Below, piece after piece: positions 16,925-24,575 of a stretch of 34,383 bases of DNA. Below the pieces are notes generated by a model. It was not told the DNA's origin and did not search any database. It worked only from the letters and a program-made list of their open reading frames with translations. Position numbers and translations under genes: made by a program. Source of the DNA: an uncultured Petrimonas sp. (GTDB lineage: Bacteria > Bacteroidota > Bacteroidia > Bacteroidales > Dysgonomonadaceae); assembly GCA_934621705.1 (NCBI GenBank), contig CAKTUP010000006.1, positions 1-34,383 of the forward strand. The letters are read 5' to 3'. Within the stretch, counting starts at the first letter, position 1; each line of letters starts with the position of its first letter.

Positions 16925-18245
16925 ATTCAAGAGATACGCTTTTGCGGCCATTGTGCTTTTATTCCCCTTTTTATCGGATGCTCAAACAGTTATTGATTTG
17001 AATGAAGTGATTCGTGTTGGGTTGGAAAGCAATTACGATTTGAAAATCAGCCGAAACGAACAGCAGATTTCCGACAACAACGTTACGTTGGGAAATGCCG
17101 GATTTCTTCCATCCGTGGGATTGAATTCGGGATATAACGTTCGTCAAAGCAATACCGATCAATTTCCGGCCGATGGGAGCGAAACTGTTTCTACAAGAAA
17201 TTCCGTAACACAAACGTTAGATGCCGGCTTAAATCTGAATTGGACTATTTTTGAAGGATTTCGCGTTCAAACCAATTATAAACGCCTGCAGGAACTGAAA
17301 ACAGTTGGCGAACTGAATACGCAGCTGGATGTGGAAAATTTTATTGCCGATATTTCGGCAGAATACTACAACTACGTTCAGCAAACGCTGCGCATGCAGA
17401 ATTTACGTCAGGCGGTGAATCTGTCGCGTGAGCGGCTGCGGATCGTTGAAGCACGTTACCAAATCGGTTCGCTTTCGCGGCTCGATTTGCAGCAGGCGCG
17501 TGTCGATTTTAATACCGACAGTTCGCAATTAATTCAGCAATACGAAGTTATTCATACATCGCGTATCCGGTTAAACGAAATGATGGGAGCGGATAATGTT
17601 GAACAACAATTCGTTGCGGCCGATACCACCATCTCTTTCAACTCTATGTTATCGAAACCCGAGCTTTTCGACAATATGATGAAAGTGAACACTTCGTTGC
17701 TTTTGACAGAAAAAAATAAAGTTTTGAGCGAACTCGACTTGAAAACCCTTCAAAGCCAGAATTATCCCTATTTGCGGCTCAATGGCGGATACGGATTTAC
17801 GCACTATGATTACAACAAGGGAAATTTCGATCGTCAGCGAAACTGGGGGCCGAATGTGGGGGTTACGCTTGGTTTTAATATTTTTGATGGTTTCAATCGC
17901 AGCCGTGAACAGAAAAATGCGCACATAAGGATCGATAATCGCGAATTGCAACTCGAACGGCAAAAGCTCTTCCTGCAAAGCGATTTCGCCAATATGTGGC
18001 TGTCTTACCAAAACAACATCCAACTGACCAATCTCGAAAAAGAAAGCCTTGAAAACGCAGAAATCAACTACGAAATCGCCATGGACAGGTACAAACTGGG
18101 CGATTTATCGGGAATTCTGTTTCGCGAAGCGCAGGTAAGCCTTCTGCAAGCCGAACAACGGTTACTAACGGCGCAATACCGCACTAAACTTTATGAAATT
18201 TCGCTGTTGCAAATTAGCGGAAAGATTGGAGAATATTTGAGGTAA
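16917..18245 (+). CDS. TolC-family outer-membrane efflux channel
   Basis: A 442-aa outer-membrane factor with a signal peptide (MLKFKRYAFAAIVLLFPFLSDAQ) and the duplicated TolC architecture: long helical pairs with motifs such as VEARYQIGSLSRLDLQQARVDF in the first repeat and IAMDRYKLGDLSGILFREAQVSLL in the second. The frame is open upstream in the pump gene, but the ATG at 16917 gives a proper signal peptide and an 8-bp stop/start overlap with the pump. It completes a tripartite efflux system with the two preceding genes. Confidence 0.93.
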   Translation: MLKFKRYAFAAIVLLFPFLSDAQTVIDLNEVIRVGLESNYDLKISRNEQQISDNNVTLGNAGFLPSVGLNSGYNVRQSNTDQFPADGSETVSTRNSVTQTLDAGLNLNWTIFEGFRVQTNYKRLQELKTVGELNTQLDVENFIADISAEYYNYVQQTLRMQNLRQAVNLSRERLRIVEARYQIGSLSRLDLQQARVDFNTDSSQLIQQYEVIHTSRIRLNEMMGADNVEQQFVAADTTISFNSMLSKPELFDNMMKVNTSLLLTEKNKVLSELDLKTLQSQNYPYLRLNGGYGFTHYDYNKGNFDRQRNWGPNVGVTLGFNIFDGFNRSREQKNAHIRIDNRELQLERQKLFLQSDFANMWLSYQNNIQLTNLEKESLENAEINYEIAMDRYKLGDLSGILFREAQVSLLQAEQRLLTAQYRTKLYEISLLQISGKIGEYLR

Positions 18246-18363
18246 AGATCAAAGAACCAAGAATCAAGAACCAAGAACCAAGACAAGGATTTCAGAGATT
18301 ACCTCTTTTAGTTTTTAATTCTCAATGAATTACCTCTCCTAATTATGCATTATGAATTATACA
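18246..18363. repeat. Short low-complexity repeats between tolC and nfnB
   Basis: At 18250-18286 a unit close to CAAGAAC is repeated several times with small changes. At about 18341-18376 the word ATTATGCATTATGAATT and its variant ATTATACATTATGCATT occur in tandem. The stretch separates two convergent genes. No standard terminator was seen. Confidence 0.5.
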
Positions 18364-19839
18364 TTATGCATTATTATTAATTGCTTCGTGCATCGCTTTA
18401 GCAGCTTTTCTTCCATCGCCCATAGCCAAAATTACCGTAGCTCCGCCACGAACGATATCGCCGCCGGCAAAAATGGTTTCATCGGCCGTTTGCATGGTAT
18501 CGGCGTTTACTACCACCGTTCCCCACGATGTAATTTCCAATCCGGTGAAAGTTGACGGAATCAACGGATTGGGCGATACGCCCACGCTCACGATAACTTC
18601 GTCAACATCCACCCAAACCGTGTCGCCTTCCACGGCTACAGGCCTTCTTCGTCCGGAAGCATCGGGTTCGCCCAGTTTCATCCGTTGGAGTAACATTTTT
18701 TGCACGCGTCCGCGTTCGTCACCTTCGTAGCGAAGCGGGTTGTGAAGGGTAAAGAAATCGATGCCTTCTTCTTTGGCGTGTTTAACTTCTTCCACGCGCG
18801 CCGGCATCTCTTCTTCCGAACGGCGGTAAACAATCATCGCTTTTTCGGCGCCCAATCGGCGAGCCGTTCTCACGGCATCCATGGCCGTGTTTCCACCGCC
18901 GATAACCGCCACCCGTTTTCCCATTTGTACGGGTGTATCGCTCTCGGGGTCGGCGGCTTGCATCAGGTTCACACGTGTCAGGTACTCGTTGCACGACATC
19001 ACGCCGTTCAGGTTTTCGCCCGGAATATTCATAAAATTAGGTAGTCCGGCGCCGCTTCCGATAAAAATTCCTTGGTAGCCTTCGGCTTTCAAATCTTCCT
19101 GAGAAATGGTTTTTCCCACAATGATGTTTGTGATGAACTTCACGCCCATCTTTTTGAGCACGTCTATTTCCACATCCACGATTTCGTTGGGCAAACGAAA
19201 TTCGGGAATTCCGTATCGCAACACGCCTCCCAGCTCGTGCAACGCTTCAAAAACCGTAACGTCGTATCCGTGCTTAATCATGTCGCCGGCAAAAGCCAGT
19301 CCCGCCGGGCCGGAGCCTACTACCGCGATTTTAATGCCGTTGGCCGGAGCGATTTCGGGAATGGAAATCTTGCCGCTTTCACGCTCAAAATCGGCTGCGA
19401 AACGTTCCAGATGACCGATAGCAACAGGTTCTTTTTTAAGCTTCAATGTGTAAAAACACTGACTCTCGCACTGCCTTTCCTGCGGACAAACGCGACCGCA
19501 AACAGCGGGGAGAGCGCTGGTTTCTTTCAATGTTTTTGCAGCTTCCAGCACCTCACCACGCTCGATGTTTTTAATGAATTTGGGAATGTTTATTTCAACC
19601 GGACAGCCCGAAATGCAAGTCGGATTCACGCAATCCAGGCAGCGTTGCGCTTCGGCGCGTGCCTGTTCCGGCGTAAGTCCCAGATTGACTTCGTCATACG
19701 TGCGACTTCTGATCTCTGCATCCACTTCGGGCATTTTTACCCGGACGAGATCGGTTCTTTCCTTATTTTTTATCGTTTTGCGCAATTCTTCGCGCCACAG
19801 TTGTGCACGTTCCGCTTGCAAATATTCTGGTGTTGGCAT
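18364..19839 (-). CDS. nfnB: NADPH-dependent oxidoreductase, NfnB / glutamate synthase small-subunit type
   Basis: A 491-aa flavoprotein counted from MPTPEYLQ; the frame is open to 19878, but this start matches the family N-terminus (QLWREELRKTIKNKERT). The N-terminal Fe-S domain has the Cys clusters CLDCVNPTCISGCP and CGRVCPQERQCESQC. The FAD fold begins VVGSGPAGLAFAG and the NADP fold VIGGGNTAMDAVRTARRLG; the C-terminal FAD motif is FAGGDIVRGG. No large glutamate synthase gene is present, while an NfnA-type partner lies directly upstream. The pair is therefore best read as NfnAB, which couples NADH, ferredoxin and NADP by flavin-based electron bifurcation. Confidence 0.85.
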   Translation of the reverse strand: MPTPEYLQAERAQLWREELRKTIKNKERTDLVRVKMPEVDAEIRSRTYDEVNLGLTPEQARAEAQRCLDCVNPTCISGCPVEINIPKFIKNIERGEVLEAAKTLKETSALPAVCGRVCPQERQCESQCFYTLKLKKEPVAIGHLERFAADFERESGKISIPEIAPANGIKIAVVGSGPAGLAFAGDMIKHGYDVTVFEALHELGGVLRYGIPEFRLPNEIVDVEIDVLKKMGVKFITNIIVGKTISQEDLKAEGYQGIFIGSGAGLPNFMNIPGENLNGVMSCNEYLTRVNLMQAADPESDTPVQMGKRVAVIGGGNTAMDAVRTARRLGAEKAMIVYRRSEEEMPARVEEVKHAKEEGIDFFTLHNPLRYEGDERGRVQKMLLQRMKLGEPDASGRRRPVAVEGDTVWVDVDEVIVSVGVSPNPLIPSTFTGLEITSWGTVVVNADTMQTADETIFAGGDIVRGGATVILAMGDGRKAAKAMHEAINNNA

Positions 19840-19885
19840 TTGTCTTTGTTCTAAAAATCGTAAATCTAAAATTGTCAATCGTCAA

Positions 19886-20668
19886 TCAATTGTACGCTCT
19901 CAACCGCATCAGCATCTCGTCGAAATCCACCTGATGAGCATCAAATTCCGGCCCGTCAACACAAACGAATCTCGTCTGTCCGCCAACGGTAACGCGGCAG
20001 GCGCCGCACATTCCGGTTCCGTCAACCATAATCGTATTGAGCGACGCAACGGTGGGAACATCGTATTTCTTCGTCAGTTCCGATACGAATTTCATCATGA
20101 TTGCCGGGCCGATGGTTACACATAAATCCACTTGTTCGCGTTGAATTACCTGTTCCACTCCAGCGGTAATCAATCCCTTTTGGCCGTACGAGCCGTCGTC
20201 GGTCATAATGATCACATCGTCTGAAAATTTTCGAACTTCGTCTTCCAAAATCACCAAATCTTTGTTTCTCGCAGCCAAAACTGTTACTACTTTGTTACCT
20301 GCCTTTTTCATCGCCTCAATTATTGGAAGCATTGGGGCTACGCCCACACCGCCGCCGGCACAAAGAACGGTGCCGAAATTCTCAACGTGCGTTGCTTTTC
20401 CCAGCGGACCCACCAAATCGGTAATATAATCTCCGGCTTCGAGCTGGCAAACTTTTTCGGATGACCTACCCACCCGTTGAATAACAAGTGTAATAGTGCC
20501 TGTCACCGGATCGGAAGATGCGATGGTATAAGGAACCCGCTCCCCTTTTTTCCCCACGCGAACCATCACGAAATGGCCTGCTCTACGGCTTTTGGCAATT
20601 AAAGGCGCTTCAATTTCGAACTTGACAACGCGATCGGAAAAGTTTTCTTTGGATATGATTTTGTTCAT
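19886..20668 (-). CDS. nfnA: NfnA-type FAD/NAD and [2Fe-2S] subunit
   Basis: A 260-aa protein of the dihydroorotate dehydrogenase electron-transfer-subunit family. It has an FAD-binding beta barrel (RRAGHFVMVRVGKKGERVPYTI), an NAD-binding fold (GTVLCAGGGVGVAPMLPIIEAM) and a C-terminal [2Fe-2S] cluster motif (MCGACRVTVGGQTRFVCVDGPEF). The ATG at 20668 was chosen over one at 20716 because the latter would lie upstream of the probable transcription start. It precedes nfnB by 46 bp and together they form the soluble bifurcating transhydrogenase typical of anaerobes. NfnA alone could also be annotated as a sulfide dehydrogenase subunit. Confidence 0.85.
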   Translation of the reverse strand: MNKIISKENFSDRVVKFEIEAPLIAKSRRAGHFVMVRVGKKGERVPYTIASSDPVTGTITLVIQRVGRSSEKVCQLEAGDYITDLVGPLGKATHVENFGTVLCAGGGVGVAPMLPIIEAMKKAGNKVVTVLAARNKDLVILEDEVRKFSDDVIIMTDDGSYGQKGLITAGVEQVIQREQVDLCVTIGPAIMMKFVSELTKKYDVPTVASLNTIMVDGTGMCGACRVTVGGQTRFVCVDGPEFDAHQVDFDEMLMRLRAYN

Positions 20669-20691
20669 TTTGACCAAGCAATAATTTTTCA

Positions 20692-20699
20692 CAAAAGTA
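20692..20699 (-). promoter_or_regulatory. -7 box of the nfnAB operon
   Basis: TACTTTTG on the minus strand fits TAnnTTTG and lies 23 nt before the chosen nfnA start. The upstream TTTTG at 20714-20718 is closer (14 bp) than the usual 19. Confidence 0.45.
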
Positions 20700-20828
20700 A
20701 AGATTTTAATCCACAAAACGATGTAAGCAACTATGTACTTACCGTTTTATCGGATAAATTTAACATAGATCACACTTGAAATATCGTGAAAAACACAGTT
20801 TATTTTTTTCCATGTTAAACCGAATCAC

Positions 20829-20836
20829 TATCTTTG
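20829..20836 (+). promoter_or_regulatory. -7 box of ssrA
   Basis: TATCTTTG is a perfect TAnnTTTG box 24 nt upstream of the mature tmRNA 5' end. The -33 region is a T-rich run (20802-20809) rather than an exact TTTG. Confidence 0.55.
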
Positions 20837-20860
20837 TGTCTGATTTACGTTATTAATTAT

Positions 20861-21262
20861 GGGCTTGACCGGTTTTGACAGCGGGCAGAAGTGGTTTGTA
20901 AGCATGCAGTGCGTTGTTGGTTTGCACTTAAATATCAATCTTCAAAGCTATAACTGGCAATAATAACAATTACGCTCTTGCTGCGTAACCGAAGTATAGT
21001 AGGTTAATCGCTTAATCCCGATCACAGTGGTTGGGACAAGACATCACCCGGAAGCTGTGGCTTCGAAGCGTGCCGATACGGTGGTGCAGGCAAATCGGAG
21101 ATAGGATGGGAGAGGCTTTGGCTCCTTTCCGAAACTAAAGAAGATAAGGATTGAGTTTGGTGGTTTCAGTCGCGCTCTTTCCCGAAAAGCAAAATGAGAC
21201 TAAGCATGTAGAAAGCAAATTAATTCCTCGTTTGGACGAGGGTTCGAATCCCTCCAGGTCCA
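20861..21262 (+). ncRNA. ssrA: Transfer-messenger RNA (tmRNA)
   Basis: The 402-nt gene has all expected parts. The acceptor 5' strand GGGCTTG (20861-20867) pairs with CAGGTCC (21255-21261) with two G:U pairs. The D-like region reads GACCGGTTTTGACAG. The T arm is GAGGG-TTCGAAT-CCCTC near 21236-21254. The tag reading frame at 20956-20988 encodes GNNNYALAA followed by TAA, matching the Bacteroidota pattern G(E/N)xNYALAA. The CCA end is not encoded: after the discriminator A at 21262 the DNA reads CAA. tmRNA rescues stalled ribosomes and marks the incomplete peptide for proteolysis. The 3' end serves as integration site of the element to the right; the whole gene is preserved. Confidence 0.95.
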
Positions 21263-21270
21263 CAAATAAA
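21236..21270 (+). mobile_element. Probable attL of the integrated element at the 3' end of ssrA
   Basis: An integrase gene begins 95 bp after the tmRNA 3' end, pointing away from it, the classical layout of elements that use tmRNA genes as attB. The core would be part of the T arm/acceptor sequence. No second copy was found further right, so attR should lie beyond the right edge and the crossover boundaries cannot be set. Confidence 0.6.
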
Positions 21271-21306
21271 ACAAAAACGCTGATAATCAGCTAAAAAAAT
21301 CTGCTT

Positions 21307-21346
21307 AATTGTCTATCAAATGTTTTACAGACATTTATAGACAATT
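21307..21346. promoter_or_regulatory. Near-perfect inverted repeat upstream of the integrase gene
   Basis: Arms AATTGTCTAT (21307-21316) and ATAGACAATT (21337-21346) match perfectly, and inner arms AAATGT (21318-21323) and ACATTT (21331-21336) extend the pairing with one bulged C, giving 16 paired positions. It lies 10 bp before the integrase ATG and 44 bp after ssrA. It may be an operator, an integrase or excisionase arm site, or an mRNA hairpin limiting integrase translation. Confidence 0.65.
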
Positions 21347-21356
21347 ATTTTTTATC

Positions 21357-22568
21357 ATGAGTAGACCTAAGAAAGAAATTATCTGGCCAAAATTGAAAAA
21401 TTCCGGAGGCGACATCAATGCCGATTGGTACGTAGAGTTTTCATTGCGCAATCCGGACACCGGGCGGATGGAGAGAAAGAGAATCTATGACGGATTCAGA
21501 GATCTAAGTACGTATGAGGAAAAGATGAATCATGGAAATAAAATTTTAGCAGAATATACCGAGATGATCCGCAAAGGGCAAATATCGGCTCAAAAAATGA
21601 TTGAATATGAAGACGAACTATTGTTTGATACGAAAATTTATAAATCAAAGAAGAGATTTAGCAAAGAGAATGTTTTTAGGATATTAGCTTCAGAGTTTGT
21701 CCTTTATAAAAAAAGTGAGATAAGTGGCAGAACAATGCAGACATATAAATCAAAACTACGTGCATTTGATGATTTTTTGCGCAAAAATAATCTTAATGAA
21801 AAACAAATTCTCTCGATTGACAACAGGGTAGTAGTCGATTTTCTAAAAGAACTGGCGGAAGAAGAAAATCTATCGAGACTCTCAATTGAAAAATACCAGC
21901 AAATTTTATATACATTCTTCAAATGGGTTATCAGAGAAAAAAAATTAAAAATGGATAATCCCGTCTTACATATTCCACGCATGGGGAAAGTTGTTGATGA
22001 ATCGGCACCGGCATTATCAAAAGATATTCGTAATATATTAAAAAAGAAAATTGAAAAAGCAGATCCGCAATTATGGCTCGGATGCACCATACAGTACTAT
22101 ACGGCGATTCGGCCGGGAACTGAAATGAGATTAATTCAATTGAAAAACATCAACATGGATGCGCGGACTATTACTGTGAAAAATTATCTGGCCAAAAACT
22201 CAAGAACCGAAACGGTAGATATTCCGGAGCAACTTTATAAAATTATTTCAGATTGGAATATTGAAAACTATGATTCTGATTTTTATTTGTTCGGAAGCGG
22301 AGGCGTTCCCGGAGAAAAGCCAATTGGAAAAAACTCTTTACGTTTAAGATTTAACAAAATACGAGACGAACTCGGATTGTCGAAAGACATTAAGTTCTAT
22401 AGCTGGAAGCATTCGGGAGCTTTGGAATTAAAAACGGCAGGGGCAAACATGTACGAGATTCAGAGACATTTCAGGCATAAAAGCGTGACGACAACGGAAG
22501 GGTATTGGAGAAAAAGACTTGGAGGTAGTGGAAATCAAATAAAACAAAGTTTTCCCGACATATCCTGA
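21357..22568 (+). CDS. Phage-type tyrosine integrase 1
   Basis: A 403-aa recombinase: an arm-type DNA-binding N-terminus, a SAM-like core-binding domain (about residues 95-195) and a catalytic domain. The first catalytic Arg is in TAIRPGTEMRL. The second box reads FYSWKHSGA, so Lys and Tyr occupy the usual Arg and His positions of HxxR; this YSWKH(S/T)G variant is, to my knowledge, usual in one Bacteroidota integrase family. The third-box His is in QRHFRHKSVTTTEGYW and the nucleophile is Tyr383. The ATG at 21357 gives the family N-terminus; an earlier in-frame start at 21309 would lie within the inverted repeat. It most likely integrates the element into ssrA. Confidence 0.88.
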   Translation: MSRPKKEIIWPKLKNSGGDINADWYVEFSLRNPDTGRMERKRIYDGFRDLSTYEEKMNHGNKILAEYTEMIRKGQISAQKMIEYEDELLFDTKIYKSKKRFSKENVFRILASEFVLYKKSEISGRTMQTYKSKLRAFDDFLRKNNLNEKQILSIDNRVVVDFLKELAEEENLSRLSIEKYQQILYTFFKWVIREKKLKMDNPVLHIPRMGKVVDESAPALSKDIRNILKKKIEKADPQLWLGCTIQYYTAIRPGTEMRLIQLKNINMDARTITVKNYLAKNSRTETVDIPEQLYKIISDWNIENYDSDFYLFGSGGVPGEKPIGKNSLRLRFNKIRDELGLSKDIKFYSWKHSGALELKTAGANMYEIQRHFRHKSVTTTEGYWRKRLGGSGNQIKQSFPDIS

Positions 22569-22614
22569 TTTTCGCAACCAACAGACCTACAAACCTACAA
22601 AACCAACTGGGATT

Positions 22615-23529
22615 ATGAATATTTTTTCCAAAAAACCAAAAATTACAGGCGTTATCTCTTATATTTACGAATTTGCAAGAAAATCAAAACGAACCGCAAT
22701 CTATAAAAGACAATATCGAAATATCGCTCGCCATTTGAGTAATTTTGAAAAAAATAGAGGAATTGAACTAACATCGGAAAACCTCAATGATGCGTTAATG
22801 GAGGATTTTATCGATTATCTGAAAAGTCTGAACCGAGCGCTTTCTACAGTTTCGTCTATCATTGACAAAACAAAATACATGCTCAGACGAATGCAGCGGG
22901 ACGGCTATTTGATAAATACATCCGTCTTTGATATTTCCGTTCCAAAAGAACATCCCGAAACGGTTTATATCACATCTGAAGAAATAGAACTGATTTACAA
23001 GATGAAAGCGCAAGGAACGGGACAACAAGCCGCAAAAGATTTGTTTGTTGTCGGATGTCTGACGGGGATGCGCTTTTCCGATTATTCCCAATTGACTTCG
23101 AAAAATATTGTTGGAAATACTATTCAGAGAAAAACCTTAAAAACCGGCGAAGTGGTGATTGTGCCGATGCACAGAATAGTGAGAGAAATAATTGATAAAA
23201 ATAATGGATTTCCACGATATGAAAATTCATTGCAAAACTTCAACACAATGATAAAGCGCATTTGCAAGCGTGCCGGGCTGGTTGATTCTGTGCTTTCTGA
23301 ACGAACTCGAGGCCACAAAATAGAACGAAAAAAATTGAAACGATATGAAATGATCGGCAGCCACACCGCACGGAGATCATTCGCTACGAATGCGTATTTA
23401 TCCGGAATAATGGCAGCGAAAATTATGTTGATAACCGGGCATCAAACCGAGCAGGCCTTTTTTAAGTATATCAGAATTGATAAAAAAGAAAATGCGCGCG
23501 AGCTTGCAGAGCATCCATTTTTTAAGTAG
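22615..23529 (+). CDS. Phage-type tyrosine recombinase 2
   Basis: A 304-aa recombinase 46 bp after integrase 1 on the same strand. The SAM-like domain covers about residues 10-105. The catalytic residues are complete: Arg in LTGMRFSDY, H-x-x-R in GSHTARRSFAT, His in ITGHQTEQAF, and nucleophile Tyr285 in FFKYIRIDKK. It is of a different subfamily from integrase 1 (shorter, without an arm domain, canonical catalytic box), so it is not a tandem duplicate. It may assist excision, act at another site, or be a passenger. A strong terminator follows. Confidence 0.85.
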   Translation: MNIFSKKPKITGVISYIYEFARKSKRTAIYKRQYRNIARHLSNFEKNRGIELTSENLNDALMEDFIDYLKSLNRALSTVSSIIDKTKYMLRRMQRDGYLINTSVFDISVPKEHPETVYITSEEIELIYKMKAQGTGQQAAKDLFVVGCLTGMRFSDYSQLTSKNIVGNTIQRKTLKTGEVVIVPMHRIVREIIDKNNGFPRYENSLQNFNTMIKRICKRAGLVDSVLSERTRGHKIERKKLKRYEMIGSHTARRSFATNAYLSGIMAAKIMLITGHQTEQAFFKYIRIDKKENARELAEHPFFK

Positions 23530-23643
23530 AAAAAACCCGCCCGCATTTCGCAACGCAGACGGATTGAAAATTTTTAATCTTTATATCATGAAAAATTCAA
23601 GGGCAAAGATGGCTGGATAAAAGAAGCGGGGAAAGGACACAAG

Positions 23644-23673
23644 AAAAGAGCATCACCCCATGCTCTTTTTTTT
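23644..23673. terminator. Strong terminator between convergent element genes
   Basis: A 10-bp perfect stem (23644-23653, 23660-23669) with a 6-nt loop CACCCC and a T run on the plus strand and an A-rich flank on the left. It separates the recombinase pair from the minus-strand genes. The rest of 23530-23689 carries no credible gene. Confidence 0.85.
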
Positions 23674-23689
23674 CAGCAATAATACCTTT

Positions 23690-23881
23690 TCATACGCCCG
23701 ATTCAACATCAACCATAACTTCCGCATACAGGTCAGAGTGCGTTAATTTTTTGTCGCGCGGATGACGGATAAGAAAAGGGCTGCCGGCATTATCCAAAAC
23801 CTCCCCATTATCCGCCAAAACAGCAGTGAATACATTCCTTTTAGAAACAATTTTTCCAATAACCGATTTTAGCATAATCAT
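23690..23881 (-). CDS. Small hypothetical protein of the element
   Basis: A 63-aa protein beginning MIMLKSVIGKIVSKRN (a second Met is two codons in). No family is recognised. It has no TM segment or signal peptide; residues 5-45 look like a small beta-rich fold (KSVIGKIVSKRNVFTAVLADNG). A good -7 box (TATATTTG) lies just upstream, and it is separated from the late operon by the recombinase gene. An independently promoted small gene near the attachment end could be a moron or a regulatory gene; no function can be given. Confidence 0.55.
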   Translation of the reverse strand: MIMLKSVIGKIVSKRNVFTAVLADNGEVLDNAGSPFLIRHPRDKKLTHSDLYAEVMVDVESGV

Positions 23882-23900
23882 AATATAAAGTTTTATTGTG

Positions 23901-23908
23901 CAAATATA
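23901..23908 (-). promoter_or_regulatory. -7 box of the small hypothetical gene
   Basis: TATATTTG on the minus strand fits TAnnTTTG exactly and is 19 nt upstream of the first ATG. No TTTG at -33 was found. Confidence 0.5.
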
Positions 23909-23924
23909 ACAATATATTTCGATA

Positions 23925-24554
23925 TCACATCCCCTTCATCCTCTTAACATGACTATTCAAACAACTCACACTCACCCTTAACCGCTTAGCCACTTTCTCC
24001 TTGCTTAGCCGCTCAATACACAGCAGCTCAATCAACCTATCCTCTTTGTCCGACAACTTATATTTTTTATTTTTCCCGCCTTTTTTCCGTCCCAGTTTCA
24101 CCCCGTTTGCCCTTGCCCGCGCCAACCCCTCTTTGGTGCGCTGCGAGATAAGATTTCGTTCAATTTCTGCCGATAACCCAAAAGCGAAGGCAAGTACTTT
24201 ACTCACGATTGTGTCACCGAGTTCATAGCCTTCTTTGATGCTGTACACCGTGATTTCTTTCTCCATGCAAAGTTTTAGAATTTCCATAATTTCCATAAGT
24301 TTGCGAGAGAGCCGGCTGATTTCGGAAATAACAAGAACATCCCCTTTGCGCATTTTTTTGAGCAACGCGCCCAGTTTGCGGGGCCGCTCTCTCCCCCCTT
24401 GTGGGGGGAGCCGGAGGGGGGTTGTTCCGGAAGCAGTTTCTTTCACCCACTTTTGAATTTCTATGCCTTTTGCATTTGCAAATCGTTCAATTTCTTGTTT
24501 TTGATTTTCAACTGTCTGTTTCTCTGTACTCACTCTGATATACGCGTAATTCAT
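23925..24554 (-). CDS. Serine recombinase (resolvase/invertase family)
   Basis: A 209-aa site-specific recombinase. The catalytic domain starts MNYAYIRVSTEKQ, with the nucleophile Ser9 and Arg7, and contains GDVLVISEISRLSRKL with the conserved Arg residues; the long E helix (VLAFAFGLSAEIERNLISQRTKEGLARARANG) is typical of Hin/Gin/Pin-type enzymes. A C-terminal helix-turn-helix occupies about residues 165-205. Residues 46-58 (PLRLPPQGGRERP) are encoded by a GC-rich palindromic repeat inserted in frame between SGT and RKLG, a surface loop in homologues. It lies directly outside a pair of inverted repeats flanking two convergent tip-like ORFs, so its likely job is to invert that segment. Confidence 0.85.
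   Translation of the reverse strand: MNYAYIRVSTEKQTVENQKQEIERFANAKGIEIQKWVKETASGTTPLRLPPQGGRERPRKLGALLKKMRKGDVLVISEISRLSRKLMEIMEILKLCMEKEITVYSIKEGYELGDTIVSKVLAFAFGLSAEIERNLISQRTKEGLARARANGVKLGRKKGGKNKKYKLSDKEDRLIELLCIERLSKEKVAKRLRVSVSCLNSHVKRMKGM
24381..24424. repeat. GC-rich palindromic REP-like repeat inside the serine recombinase gene
   Basis: An 8-bp perfect stem CTCCCCCC (24391-24398) / GGGGGGAG (24403-24410) with a TTGT loop, followed by CCGGAGGGGGG. Composition differs sharply from the surrounding gene. Sequences of this CCCTCCGGCTCCCCC type are dispersed in Bacteroidota genomes. The insertion keeps the reading frame. Confidence 0.7.
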
Positions 24555-24565
24555 AGTTTTTCGCG

Positions 24566-24573
24566 CAAAGGTA
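24566..24573 (-). promoter_or_regulatory. -7 box of the serine recombinase gene
   Basis: TACCTTTG on the minus strand fits TAnnTTTG and is 11 nt upstream of the ATG at 24554. It lies just outside the left inverted repeat, so recombinase binding there could autoregulate the gene. Confidence 0.45.
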
Positions 24574-24575
24574 CA

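Noticed and set aside
18364..19839. Annotation as glutamate synthase small subunit
   Set aside because: There is no glutamate synthase large subunit nearby, and an NfnA-type gene is directly upstream, so NfnB is the better reading.
23589..23621. Tiny ORF MKNSRAKMAG between recombinase 2 and the terminator
   Set aside because: Ten codons only, with no supporting signal beyond the ATG.
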